From Gnetum montanum (taxonomy: Eukaryota; Streptophyta; Gnetopsida; Gnetales; Gnetaceae): a stretch of DNA of 64,000 bases. Position numbers and translations under genes: made by a program. A model generated the notes under the pieces. That model searched no databases. It saw nothing but the letters and a program-made list of their open reading frames with translations, and had not been told where the DNA came from. Each line of letters begins with the position of its first letter. Within the stretch, counting starts at the first letter, position 1. The DNA is taken from assembly GCA_015680685.1 (NCBI GenBank), contig MNCI01015670.1:560486-624485 (forward strand), read 5' to 3'. This document shows, piece by piece, positions 48,006 through 59,620 of this stretch.

Positions 48006-48630
48006 TAGGAACAAGGCCAAGAACAATAAGAGGTAACCCATGTAATGGGACCTCTGCATGACAAGCCCGAAGTGGAATCTGTTTGACACATTCTAGAAGA
48101 AGAAGTGCCTACAAAAAAATCTCAATGAGGAGAAGTGCCTGGACCTTTGCCAAGGCTTGAGGTCACTCTAAATCAAGCCTACCTAGAAATCAAGTCCCAA
48201 GAGATCTAAAGATTAGTTCCTCAAGAGATAAACTTCAGGCCATTTTTGGAAAAAGCTCTAGAGGATGTCAGAACACAATTGCAAACCTCTCCCATATGGC
48301 CAATTATCATAACCAGTGGGGAGTGGTACATGGGAGAGACCTATCTCTTCTAGAATAGCCAAAGGCCAAGGTCCATTGCAAAAATCAAGGATGTTCAAGT
48401 GTCCTACTCAGTAGAGGCCATCGTACAAGCACTAGGTTTGCTAGACATTGGAACACAATTAGCAAAGATATCAATAAAAGGTAGCCTTGAGGAAAAAAGG
48501 AAGTAGACCCAGTGATGCTATGGGGTGGATCATAAGGAGTATGGTGCGCTCACACTAGCAAAGAAAATTTATTTCAAGATTATGACCTATCACCTCAATT
48601 CAATGGTGAGGCCAAGTAAGGTGACTACCT
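48006..48630 (+). repeat. First copy of an exact 625-bp duplication
   Basis: Appears identical to 48632-49256 and is separated from it by one N. In an element where other copies differ by 10-20 percent this points to an unmerged contig overlap. Confidence 0.85.
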
Positions 48631-48631
48631 N

Positions 48632-49256
48632 TAGGAACAAGGCCAAGAACAATAAGAGGTAACCCATGTAATGGGACCTCTGCATGACAAGCCCGAAGTG
48701 GAATCTGTTTGACACATTCTAGAAGAAGAAGTGCCTACAAAAAAATCTCAATGAGGAGAAGTGCCTGGACCTTTGCCAAGGCTTGAGGTCACTCTAAATC
48801 AAGCCTACCTAGAAATCAAGTCCCAAGAGATCTAAAGATTAGTTCCTCAAGAGATAAACTTCAGGCCATTTTTGGAAAAAGCTCTAGAGGATGTCAGAAC
48901 ACAATTGCAAACCTCTCCCATATGGCCAATTATCATAACCAGTGGGGAGTGGTACATGGGAGAGACCTATCTCTTCTAGAATAGCCAAAGGCCAAGGTCC
49001 ATTGCAAAAATCAAGGATGTTCAAGTGTCCTACTCAGTAGAGGCCATCGTACAAGCACTAGGTTTGCTAGACATTGGAACACAATTAGCAAAGATATCAA
49101 TAAAAGGTAGCCTTGAGGAAAAAAGGAAGTAGACCCAGTGATGCTATGGGGTGGATCATAAGGAGTATGGTGCGCTCACACTAGCAAAGAAAATTTATTT
49201 CAAGATTATGACCTATCACCTCAATTCAATGGTGAGGCCAAGTAAGGTGACTACCT
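48632..49256 (+). repeat. Second copy of an exact 625-bp duplication
   Basis: Starts right after the N at 48631 with TAGGAACAAGG and ends CTACCT at 49256, where the single-copy sequence resumes. The offset between copies is 626 throughout. Confidence 0.85.
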
Positions 49257-51640
49257 TCTCTGCTTGTGCATGCACCACTCTTAGTGGGAAATTTCCCGTT
49301 AACCTTTAACACCTAATTAATTTGGAGAACGAGAAATTTTTCAAGGAGAACGAAGATGGAAGGAGGTCCCTGCCCTTTCCATGCCTTATAAGAATACTTT
49401 GAAAGAGGGTATGTATTTTTTGCTATTCAAATGGCACTCTTAGGCATACTACTTGGACTCATGAGCAAAAATCATGAAGGACAAAATGCCAGAAGCCATC
49501 CAAGAAGAGAAGTTGTTACCATCACCACCCACTCAGGAGACAACACTAGAGGCCTATGTAGTCCTTAAGAATCTACAACAAATCCAAGAGCAGCTCTTGA
49601 GAGAACAAGAGCAACAAGAAAGAACAAGTGGGATGGATCTATCTATGTATCAACCAGAAATAAGTCACCTTAATGAGGTGGCCCAAACAATTAGCTAGAT
49701 GGAGAGGGGTGGTTTCATTTTCTCTACCCAAAGAACATAGCTACCTTCAAGGTTGGATACCAATTCTTAGGAGGTAACGATGTCATTAGAAACACATCAT
49801 CTATTCCCAAAAATATCTGGGAATGCTACCACTTTCTCAATAAAGTTAGAAGAAGGTGAAGAGGCAACTGTCTTGGTGATGCAGCACTAAGGGAAGGAAA
49901 TAATGACAGAAGTGGTAGCTGACCATGTAGCTAAAGAATTGAATGCACTTGTGGCATCTATACTAGATGTATCTACACTCCAAGATGTACAAACATTTGC
50001 AATCATAGTTAGTGGAAAATTGAACATAGTCCAACATGAACAACTACTGGAACAACTGGTAGGAACCAAGCAATTGACTCTGGATATTTTTGATCTTCTA
50101 GAGAACATCACTACAACCTAGTCAAAGCTATTAAATGAAAGGAAAAAATGTATCATTTTGAAGGGGCAACTAGAAATGGCCCAAGAGCAAAATCAATGCT
50201 TGATCTTGGAGGTTGTTGAACTTCATAACTAACTTGCAGAGGAAAAAATCCTCAACCCAGTAATGATAAGAGATGAAGCTATCAAACAGCTTCAAGAATG
50301 ATTTCAAAAGGTTGAGGAGGAAGCAATAATGGCCATCTTCAAATAGTCCATGGTAGAAGTTGAAACACATTCAATTAAAAAGAACTTGAATCAGATGCAC
50401 CAAGAAAATGAAGCACTAACCATGCAAAATCATTGCCTACAAAATGTTGATTCTCAAAGAGATCAAATGTAAGAATTCATTCATCAAGAACAAGAGCAAC
50501 TTGCCAAAGTTAACACTAAACTGAGGAAATTGGTCATAGATAATCATAATCTATTAATGGAGCAGGTATGCACCTTGCGACAATTTGCCATTGAAATCAC
50601 CACCTAGAAGAACAAAGCTCTCAATTTTGAGAGGGTGGAAAATCACTACAGGGACTAGGTTGGCTTGCAAAAGGAAATAAATGAAAAATAAATCCAAATG
50701 ATAAAGGCTAAAGTAAATGAAGCCCTCCAACAACTCCACCAAGGAAGAGAGATGTGGCAATCCATCCTTGATGGGATTGGTGCCTACAACAAAGCAAAGA
50801 TATGTTTGAAGGAGTTGCAAATTGAAGAAATGACAGAGTATATGGAGTTGGATAATATTTATTACATAAACCTAGCAATGGTAATAGCTAGATGGCCGTA
50901 GTCAGAATTGGAGAAGCAAGTGGATAGCTCATATTTTCTATACAAGGTTGAGTTCAAACACCACAATGACACCAAGCAAAAGATCGAGACTACTAACACT
51001 AAACTCGAAGTCCTCAAACGATGATTCATAGATTAGTGATCCATTACTGAGGACCTAGCCAGACGAATGAATGACTACTGGAAGTTGAAGAACACAGTGT
51101 GAGCATTCGACATTGAATGCAAACAGTTTTCTACCTAGTTTGTCAATGTTAAGAAGTTGTTTCTAGCAATCCTGTGTCCTTGGGATGTGCCCATTCCAAC
51201 CCATATTAGGGAAGCTATGTGGATGATGCATGATCTCAGGACTAAGGAGGAGAAAATGAAAGCACTACTTGATGCTTTCCACCTCTCACCTAAAGTTGCA
51301 ATAATAATAGGACAACCATAGCTACCTCAGGCACTGCCAATGTGTGAAGCCAGTGAAGGTCCCTCAGAGCCTCAGGAACCACCATCGCCTAGGACCATTT
51401 GATCTTCTCCAACAAGTTTCACATCATCAAGGAACATGTTGTCATAATTTTTTGAAGAGTTGTGTCATGATGTTCAATTTTGTATCCTGAACACCACCAT
51501 TTTTGTAATGTGTTGATTCATACACTTAGGTACTCCATTTTTTGTCAAGTTAGTCAAGTTAGTTTTGTTAAAAGAAAAGTTAATCAATAATCCCATACCT
51601 TCCCAATTTTGTAAAGGAAATCAAGGATGAGTTTTCATTC

Positions 51641-51653
51641 AATCATGGGGATA
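51641..51653 (+). other. Polypurine tract of element F
   Basis: AATCATGGGGATA directly before TGATGAG of the 3' LTR, preceded by GAGTTTTCATTC. Confidence 0.8.
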
Positions 51654-52596
51654 TGATGAGTCATCATTGATTGGCTACATTGACAAAACCTCGTCAATGC
51701 AGCTAACCACATCGATGAGGCCTTGTCCATGAGGCCCTATCAACATATCTTGACCTACATCGATGATGCCTTGTCGATGTGGTATTTGTCCATTGCCTAT
51801 AAATATGTGCCTACCAACTGCATTTATGGGAAGTATAAATTTTAGTAGTAGAAAACCTCTTGTATTTTTTCTATTCAAAAGTTAGAATTTTTTCCTTAAG
51901 TGCCCATAGCAAGAGTCATTGAGTGTATAGATCTTTATTCAAGCATTGTTGTACCTGAGCATGAAATATGTGTGGCAATAAAGATGAGCTTTCTAATAAA
52001 CCTTGCAGCACTTTGGATAGATTAGCTCTTTTGTTTATGCATTTAATGTTTTCAATTATTTGTTAATTATTCTCAATTATTTTTCAAGTATTTTCCAGCA
52101 ATTGAGTTAATGAGATTATTAAGCTAGATAGATTAAATACATAAGTATGACCACTTCGAGTATAATACATAATCACTTGGTAATCCCAGTAACATTAGTG
52201 CTTGGTACGCCCAGTAGCGTAGCATTTGGTCATCCAATAATGGATACGTGGGTTCATGACATGTATAGAAAGTCATAAAAAATACTTATGTTAGGATTAG
52301 TTAAATAGTAGTTAAATAATTAATTTAGATTAGTTAATCAAATTCCTTTTACCTACATTTTGAACACCCAAAATATAAAATACAATATGATAAAAATTAG
52401 ATGCTTCAGTTACACTTAACCATACCAATGTACATCACAAGTGTAATTGGGAGGACAGTGATTGAATTTAAGGTTAGATTCACTTGCTAAAGGGATAGTG
52501 CATTGGAAATGATAAATTCCATGGAATTCAACTGAGTCGCATGTGAATGCTTTGTGATTTGTATGGTTGGGTGTAAGGGTACCTCACTACTCATCA
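51654..52596 (+). repeat. 3' LTR of element F
   Basis: 943 bp, collinear with 39752-40695. It ends ACTACTCATCA at 52596, after which E gag resumes. Confidence 0.92.
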
Positions 52597-53140
52597 ACAT
52601 TCCTTGTTAGAATTCTCACTACCTATATGATTTTTAGCATATTTCATGTTACAAGTAAAGGCTCATCATAGTCGTAGCCTCCATGATGGCTATGATGCCT
52701 ATGATGTCCTCTACTATTCCTTCTTTCATGGTAGCAAGCCTTCCTTGATTACTCATGTTCCTAGTCTCTACTAGTTAAACAGGCCCTAAAATCATCTTTG
52801 TCCTACTAGTCACCTCCATCACAATTACATCCTCTGCAACTTCAGTCAAAGCTAGAGGAGGAAGAGGAGGATGATGAAGGAGAAGAGAAAGAAGAACTAG
52901 CACCACCACAATGCCTACCACCTCCCCTTCAATGGTCTTAGCCACGATCACCATTTTGATGCTTGTCCCCCTCCTTGCCATGGGTCCCACCTCTAGATCC
53001 CCCATGATCATGGAATCCATTTTTCTCTGTACCAAGATTGTTGATAGTGGACTATAAGTTTTGGTTCGAGTTTCCCTCATTAAAGACAACAGAATGAGAG
53101 TTAGCGAATTGAGAACCCCAAAAGAAGGGATCCTTGCCAT
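52597..53140 (-). pseudogene. gag: gag of element E, N-terminal part
   Basis: Continues E gag beyond F. On the minus strand it contains GGRHCGGASSSF and a Ser-rich linker matching the F gag linker (GGPPSSSSSSS), and a segment aligning to C 9140-9200. The 121-codon open frame at 52775-53140 is in a different frame from the true gag. The N-terminal start is uncertain; the region up to the PBS is leader. Confidence 0.7.
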
Positions 53141-53232
53141 GTTTCTAGCCTAGCAGGAATAAGGGATTAGTGAATTGTTTCCCCTTCGAAGCTTCGTAAC
53201 GAGTCTCCTATTGTCGATCTACTAACTAAAGT

Positions 53233-53249
53233 CCCCCACAACAGCACCA
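53233..53249 (-). other. Primer-binding site of element E
   Basis: The minus strand reads TGGTGCTGTTGTGGGGG, a deaminated form of the tRNA-Asp-type site, one base from the LTR. Confidence 0.75.
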
Positions 53250-53250
53250 A

Positions 53251-54115
53251 TGATGAGCAACAAGTATACCCTACACCCAACCATATAAATCACTAGCATT
53301 CACTCAATGATCTAGTCACATTTTGTAGACCTTAGCTCTCTAATTACACCAATTTCTAGGAGGTGAATCTAACCATTGCAATCATTGTCTTCTCAGTTCC
53401 ACTTGTGAAGTGCAAGTGTATGGTTAAGTGTAACTAAAGCATATGATTTTTATCATTTTATCTTTTATAGGTTTAATTCCCCTAAGAATAATAATAAAGA
53501 ATTTAATTTCCTAATTAATCTAATGACTAGCTTATATTTAACTAATCCTAACATAAGAATACATTCCCACTTTTCATACACATCCTAAACACGTTATAGC
53601 ACTAGTGGGTTACCAAGCATTAATAGCTACTAGAATTACCAAGCATTAAACATATGCTCAAAGTGGTCATACTTATGTTTTCTATTTAACTAATATTAAT
53701 TAATTACTTATACACATTAAAGTAAATGGCATGAATATTAATTGCATAATGAAAACATTAATCTAGTCCAAGTGTTACAAGGTTTGATCATGAAAGCTCG
53801 TCTTTATTGTCATTCACACTAAAGTGTTCACATACATTAGTGCTTGAATAAAGATCTATATACTTCTTTGACTTCTACTATAGGCACTTAGAAAATATTC
53901 TAACTTTTAGAGGAAAAAGTTATAAGAACTTTACTACAACTAAGATATGGAATGAATGAATCATGCATACAAGTGCTATATTTATAGCTCAACATGCATC
54001 CTGTGATATCAAATATCATATAACATAGCATGGGCTATGATATCAGGGCTTCAATATTGGGGCTCTGATATCAAGGTTCCAATATCAAGGGTAATCAACA
54101 AACAATTCATAATCA
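53251..54115 (-). repeat. 5' LTR of element E
   Basis: About 865 bp starting TGATGAGCAACAAG and ending near ATAATCA; it pairs with 32918-33755. A TATA box lies on the minus strand near 53968-53977 (GCTATAAATATAG). GATATC/AATATC units occur at 54003-54095. Confidence 0.88.
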
Positions 54116-54825
54116 TCCATGAAAACTTCCATACTATTATCATTTATTTAGTAAAATATACTGAGGACCAACCATTAAAGTGTTACTAGAGAATTACATA
54201 AGCAAAATGAAGCAAACTATTCCTAGGATCTTGTAAATATAGTCTTGGCTTGATTTTTCAATGTTATTTGAATTTGATAATAGCCATTGTATCCATCTAG
54301 GAAGTTGTACTACTTGTGGCACATGATGATGTCCAACACCTAGTCAACAAATGGAAATAGAAAATGGTTCTTGAAGATTGCCATAATCAACAACCTAAAA
54401 TTAATATAGATCCTTCACTAGCCTTCTTATTTTGACACAATATAAGTGAGCTCATCCACTTATAGTCTACTAAAAGATATGTGAATGTAGTTTTCATGAG
54501 CCTCTTAAACTTCTTTTTGATCACTTACTTTAATTTTGGATTTCACTTACATTATCATTTAGTCTTGATGGTTGTATCAATGTAGATTCTATCCTAGCAT
54601 AAGACATGATCATTTTGTGTTATTTCATCATATGATCAAGTAAATTTTGTTACCCATTTGTTCATGATCTCTAGTAATTTCTTCTTTTTCTACTGCATGA
54701 GCTAGACATTTTGAATTATCAATTTTCCATTTTTTGAACATATATTCTATAGATTCTAATAACATATTGAGTTTAATGGGCTCTAATTCAGTTGTATCAA
54801 CAATGTCCAACTCTTCAAAATCCAT
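54116..54825 (-). pseudogene. pol: Reverse transcriptase N-terminal half of element G
   Basis: Collinear with H 59985-60700 on the same strand: palm segments corresponding to GYNQIQI and the LLN block (54200-54400), fingers (54450-54620), then the linker. It is interrupted by stops and short deletions, more diverged than the other copies. Confidence 0.68.
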
Positions 54826-55050
54826 ATCTTCTTTAAGGCTTTAAGTCTTATATATGAAAAAGTGACCATTTTAGGTGTTTCATCTTATCTAGTTCATCAA
54901 TGTAAGCACTTTTGAGGATGTCATGACATTTTATGAACATGGTAGACTTATAGCTTTCATTTTTTTTCATCACAAGATGGGTTATTATTGCGTGGTTATT
55001 ACATATAAGCACTTCTACACATACACACATTCATTCTTCACATGACTTGC
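54116..55050 (-). mobile_element. Element G, right part: RT N-terminus and linker
   Basis: Resumes the RT of G at the other half of FMDD. RT palm and fingers occupy 54118-54620 and the pre-RT linker 54628-54825 (DFEELDIVDTTELEPIKLNMLLESIEY, of which TELEPIKLNMLLESIEY aligns with the D linker). It ends near 55050 against the extra ORF of H. Confidence 0.72.
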
Positions 55051-55059
55051 ATGTTCATT

Positions 55060-55944
55060 GGCATAGCAAATGATCCCTATCCTTTTCCAAAGTTTCCTGA
55101 TGAGGCACAAAAAGGACAAGGTTTTCCTTCTGTGTTCATTCTCCTTGAAACATTTCTCGATCTCTAAGTAGATCAGTTGTGGAAGATTTGTCAAAAATCT
55201 CTTTCTTAGAGCGATGCATGCTCAAGCAAAAAAAGTAGTCACCTTACTAGGCCTTATCATTGGATTGAAGTGATAAGCTATGATTTTAAAATAGATGCAT
55301 TCCATCAGTGTGAGCACACCAAACTCCTTACAATTGATCCCATAACACTGTTGGGTCCACTCCTTCTTTGCTTCAAAGTCAGCCTATGTCAACAACTCTG
55401 CCAATTGTGTTCCTATGTTAGGCAACCCAAGCACATGTGTGATTGCTTTAGCCGAATAAGACACTTGAATGTCCTTGATCTTAATGATAGAGCTTGGCCT
55501 TCTATTATTCTAGAAGAGGTATGTCTCTCCCATGTACCACTCCCCACTGGAAGTGATAATTTGCCACATGGAAGAGGTTTGCAGTTGTGTCCATGCTTCA
55601 AAAATGGCTCGAAATTTAGTTCTTGGAGAACTAAGCATTGGATGTTGAAAGGCCTGATGGTGTTGAGGTAGGCTTGTATTAACATGACTTCAAGCCTTGG
55701 TGTTGGTTCTAGTACCTCTCCATGTTTTGATAGTTTTGAGGCTACTTCTTCTTCCAGAATCTACCAAATAAATTCCACTTGGGACTCCTCTCAAAGAGGT
55801 CCTATTGCATGGGTTGCCACTAGTTCTTCTTAGGCCTGTTCCTAGCCCCTTCCCATTCTTGGTTGTTTTCCCTTTGGTTGGTAGGTCTTGCTTCCTACGG
55901 ATGCTTTCCCTTTGGTGCCATCTATGGTCACAACACATCCACAA
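55060..55944 (-). pseudogene. Extra ORF of element H, N-terminal third
   Basis: The likely start is the ATG near 55908 (ATGGCACCAAAGGG), preceded by AG (acceptor-like ACCATAG). The N-terminal segment is basic and Lys-rich (partly open at 55690-55944 in another frame). It then contains the WYMGETYLF-like block (minus strand near 55535) and ends after the RP-K-T block near 55230 and the EKCFKENEH-like block near 55160. The coiled-coil part is absent. Confidence 0.66.
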
Positions 55945-56397
55945 ATTAGTAGATATTATGTATATCTTGAAATTCTTGGATACCTTTTCCCTTTAGTTGG
56001 TTATACTTTGACTAAGGTTAGACCATGGTAGATTGAATGTTTTGTTAATTAATTAATTATTAATTAAATAGTTATTTATTTACTAATTTTTTTTTGGAAT
56101 TATCACCAGAGCTTGTTGGAGAGGTTTAACTCTTCTATCTTCGATGTTTGATAGTTGATTTTCTAGTTAAACCTTTTTGGGAGTTAGAGAAATGGTGAAA
56201 AATTTTATATCAAAAAATGGGACATTTGTGGTCCCCACAACTGAGAGCTTGCCTCTAGTATCTGTAGGATTAAAAAATGGAGTGATTTTGACAAATGGTT
56301 AGAAGGTTGTGGACTTGGGAACATTTTAGGCTCTGAAAAATGACAAAAACTCCCTTATGTTATGAAGGAAATTGTAAAAATGGCAAAGTGTTCGATA

Positions 56398-56495
56398 GTA
56401 TTTATAGTATTTTTCTCATGTGTTGATAGGGCCTAGTCAACAAGGTCTGTTGTGTCAACTAGGCCTAGTCAATGTAACTATTGACCATCGTTGAT
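56398..56495 (-). promoter_or_regulatory. Internal promoter-like module of element H
   Basis: On the minus strand TTGACTAGGCCTAGTTGAC and related units (56420-56490) precede TATAAATAC (56398-56406). The unit is palindromic around AGGCCT. The U3 of H is missing, so its LTR cannot be compared. Confidence 0.5.
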
Positions 56496-57986
56496 TTTAT
56501 TTGACTTTTCTAGAACTTTGAAAATACAAGGAGTTTTTGAGTGAAATTAGAGTAAAATGGAAGCCCAAAAAGTCATAATTGAAATGAAAATAGTAGAATA
56601 GGGAATTGGAGCTCAGAAAATTAATAAATTGGAGAAAATAATGTAGAGAATGAATGTTATAAGATTTCACGGGAGCACAAATTGGGATGAACAATGAGGT
56701 GTGTGAAAGGTATGATTGCAACAATGTCAAGGGTAAGGGGCTTAACGTTCCAACCAAAATATATGCAAGTAGGTCCTCCTATAGCAAGAACATGCCTAGC
56801 TTACCCTTACATAACTTCAACTAAGGAGCCCATGGACTCCATAGGTGACTAATGGTAAAGAAGGTTAAGAACCCACCTAGAAGGATCTACTTAAGAATTC
56901 AAGTACATCCAACCAAATCAAGGGATCAAAAACATGGACATTGACAACAAGGTGAATTATGAATAGTAGTTAGGGATGATGAAGAAGGTGGAATGGATTC
57001 TCAAGTTGAGGTTATAGAAGTCCCTTGTGGATTACACATTTAAAATGACCAAAGAAGATCCATCCTTAGTCCAAACCAAAACCAACCACTTCCAGTGACT
57101 TCGCATCATCACTCCAAGACTGATCCACCTCCTCAAGACACAAGGGTATTCCCACAAAACAACCACTATTCCAAAAAGAGAAGAAAAGAGAGATAAGAAT
57201 GAGAGAGGACTTTGGTTAGAGGGGACTTTCAGGCATGGGTAACATGTCTTTCTAGTCCCATAACTAATGCTTGTAGCTTGTTTATTTTTCTAAGGGGTGT
57301 GATTTGAATTTTCATCCTTATATATATAGGAACCACACCATGCAAAGACATTATTTAACTTCCTCTTATTTGATGACATGGAACACTAAGAAATTGATTG
57401 AGACACCCAAGCACTCAAGTAAGTAGAAGAGTACAAAGATTATTGAGTCCCCTTTAAGTAACACCCTATTCAAACCTTTGAATCTTTCCCAATTTTAAAA
57501 AATACCAAGGTCACTAGTTAATTAAAATTTTACTTAATGGAAGGGACCTCAACCTTCCAAAACAAGGAAAACCATAGATTTGGTTGATGGGTGGATGTTG
57601 TGGACTCACTACCTATAATCATAAAAAAGAAATTAGGACTAAGTCATGAGTAAAAAAATTCAAAAATAAAAGCCAAACATCATCAAACAAAGATTAAACA
57701 CAAGCCACCATTAGTACCAACCATGGAAACCCATGTCTTTGTTGGCAATAAAGCATGCTTTATTAGCAAAAATTGAAAATCACACTCAAACAAAGTAAAA
57801 TATACAAGAAAGGGTAAAATATTTAAGAAGGATTCACACATATTAATGATGGTGTAAACAAATAAAGGTGTAAAAATAGGGAAAATTTGAAAATCAAAAA
57901 GGTGTAAAATTAAATAATTTCTAAAATCAAAATGTGGAAAACAAAAAGTAGAAAATTGAGGAGCCATATGGATAATTAGCATAGAT

Positions 57987-58006
57987 GTCCATACCCCCCA
58001 CAACTG
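57987..58006 (-). other. Internal purine-tract-like motif of element H
   Basis: The minus strand reads CAGTTGTGGGGGGTATGGAC just after the integrase end, at the same place as in D, E and F. Confidence 0.55.
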
Positions 58007-58064
58007 AGTTGGAAGGAGGAGATCCAAAATATTGAACGTGGTTGTCCATCTATTGAGGTATTTG

Positions 58065-59210
58065 TTGCACTAGCTTACTTGGGCTCATGGAAAATCTTTA
58101 CCTATTGGATGTTGACCAACTCCCTTTTATTAAGGCTCTCAATTTTGTATATGGTCATGGCCTCAGAAGGAAAGGTTTCAGCAACTATGTAAGATCCCTT
58201 TCATAATGTTTGGAACTTTACCTTCTGAGGTACGTGTGTGGGGTTCTAGTAGAGAACCTTATCACCTAGTTGGAATTTTACTTTTCTTATTCTTAGGTCA
58301 TGTTGTGTTTTGTTGTATGTATTGTGCACTTCATTCAAAGATAGGACCACTAGTTGATTTTCATCTTGCATGTTTAGGTTGAGCAATCATTTTGTTTGTG
58401 CTAAACTTAAGTTAAGGTCCAAGTCACAACCTATTGAAACTGTACGAAGCTCGAATTGGATTAGAAGTGTTGGGAGTTTCCTGTACACTAGCTTATAGGG
58501 AGAATGGCTAATAGGAAGTTTCCATGTTGAGTGTTAGGCCCATAGTGTGTCATTGATTTTTGTGCTCCAATATTTCCTATATTTTCTTGCAGTTCTTATT
58601 AATATTTTAGTAATCTCCCTATTGGTGACTTCTACTTGACCTGGGGGTGGTAAGTTGTTAATTTATGGTCAACCCCCAAGTGTTGCATTAACTTGCACAA
58701 GGTGGCATCTATGAAATGGGTTCCATTGTTAGAAATTAGTGCATATGGCACACCAAACTTGTTTGCAACATTTTGTTATATGAATCAGGTAGTAGTGGAT
58801 GATGTACAATCAATGACGATTGTTGCCTTTGCCCATTTTGTGTAGTAGTTGACTGCTACTATAATATATGCTTTTCTGTTGGACATGGGTGTGATGGAAC
58901 CAATGAATTCTATTTCCAAAATATCAAAGGACTCCAATGGCTAAATCCACTGTTGATCCTCATCAAGCACATACCTTGTAAAGGTGCCCATTGATTTCCA
59001 TGAAGTATTTGACCTAATGAAGAAACTATTATTTCTTTCTAAATTCAAGATCTTTTGGCATCTCTTGAGTAAGAAGATAAGTGATAATGTTATCATACCA
59101 TTTTGGTTCTACAAGAATTTGTTTATTTATTATAGTAGTAAAGAGGAATTCATCTAGGAATTGATCAGAGATTGGGCTCTCCTCCTCTTTGTTTTCCCAT
59201 CTCAATCAAG
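58065..59210 (-). pseudogene. pol: Integrase of element H
   Basis: The C-terminal region (58065-58540) includes segments equivalent to NPTHVPQKVKFQTLW and YKIESLNKRELVNIQ. The core (58600-58920) has the Asp regions and the SNGTHF-like block. The N-terminal zinc region is largely deleted near 58950: the sequence jumps from the core start to the linker preceding HEG. Stops throughout. Confidence 0.76.
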
Positions 59211-59620
59211 AGAGGTGATCAATGATCACATTCTCAATTCCCTTATGATCTACCATCATGAGATCAAATTCTTGCAAGATCACAAGCCATCATATGATAC
59301 GAGGTTTCACCATTGACTTGTTCATTAGGAATTGGATGGCACTATAGTTTGTGTGCACAAACACCTTGTAGCTAAGCACATAGTGCCTAAAATTTTTGAG
59401 AGCCATCGATTCTTTTTCAATTATGGTGTAATTTAGCTATGCACCCACAATTCTTCAACTCCCATAGTGGATGTAATATGGATGTTTTTTATCTTCTAAT
59501 TTCATAAGCACTACACCCAAAGCATAATTAGATGCATCCATCATTATGTGAAATGGTCTAGACTAATCTAGTGCCCATAGAATTGGAGTTTCTACAAGTT
59601 TTTCCTTCAACTATTAGAAT
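59211..59620 (-). pseudogene. pol: RNase H of element H
   Basis: The minus-strand block from MMDASNYALGVVL (near 59530) through the LEKF/HYVLSYKVF block (near 59370) to NVIDHLS (near 59215) corresponds to D 14760-15130. Here the first catalytic Asp (MMDAS) is kept. Broken by several stops. Confidence 0.72.

Larger units (their letters stand above)
47925..51455 (+). pseudogene. Extra ORF of element F, coiled-coil protein, broken
   Basis: Begins MASKQKHPQEGEPSQP and meets a stop after 16 codons. The N-terminal domain includes TSGEWYMGETYLF (48320), then AIVQALGLLDIGTQLAKIS (48420-48470) and YHLNSMVRPSKVTT (48590-48630). The long C-terminal part is E/Q/K/L-rich with heptad-like runs, open at 49474-49698, 49903-50121 and 50698-50901. 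A Pro-rich tail (51330-51400) ends the frame. The real gene is about 0.63 kb shorter than these coordinates because 48632-49256 repeats 48006-48630. Function unknown. The position is that of the env-like ORF of Athila elements, but no membrane segment was recognised. Confidence 0.72.
39752..52596 (+). mobile_element. Element F: Athila-like element nested in E
   Basis: Two LTRs of 944 and 943 bp, PBS, gag, RT, integrase, spacer, extra ORF and purine tract. It lacks protease (a gap matching D 12826-13590) and RNase H (a gap matching D 14788-15157). The first 69 aligned LTR bases differ at 13 positions, all transitions, so it is old. The flanking five bases are GCATG and ACATT, a possible decayed duplication. 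The apparent interior length is inflated by the exact 625-bp duplication at the N (48631). Confidence 0.9.
32918..54115 (-). mobile_element. Element E: Athila-like element, split by F
   Basis: Two LTRs (32918-33755 and 53251-54115), PBS, gag, RT, RNase H, integrase and purine tract, all on the minus strand. F (39752-52596) interrupts gag; both gag halves are collinear with C. E lacks protease and the first part of RT, and nearly all of the extra ORF. It inserted into the RT active site of G: joining 32917 to 54118 restores G. The repeated TCATC (32913-32917 and 54113-54117) is the likely target duplication but overlaps the LTR end by a few bases. Confidence 0.88.
55945..58064 (-). other. Spacer of element H
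   Basis: A non-coding spacer collinear with E 34171-35925. It contains a promoter-like module (56398-56495), a donor-like ACTAGAGGCAAGC on the minus strand near 56250 (GC in place of GT) and a purine-tract-like motif at 57987-58006. Confidence 0.58.

Noticed and set aside
52775-53140. Minus-strand 121-codon frame with hydrophobic runs, possible membrane protein
   Set aside because: The correct gag frame on the same strand reads through a Ser-rich linker matching F gag; the hydrophobic run is an out-of-frame shadow.
55270-55671. Plus-strand 133-codon open frame
   Set aside because: Antisense to the extra ORF of H, whose minus-strand reading matches F and D.
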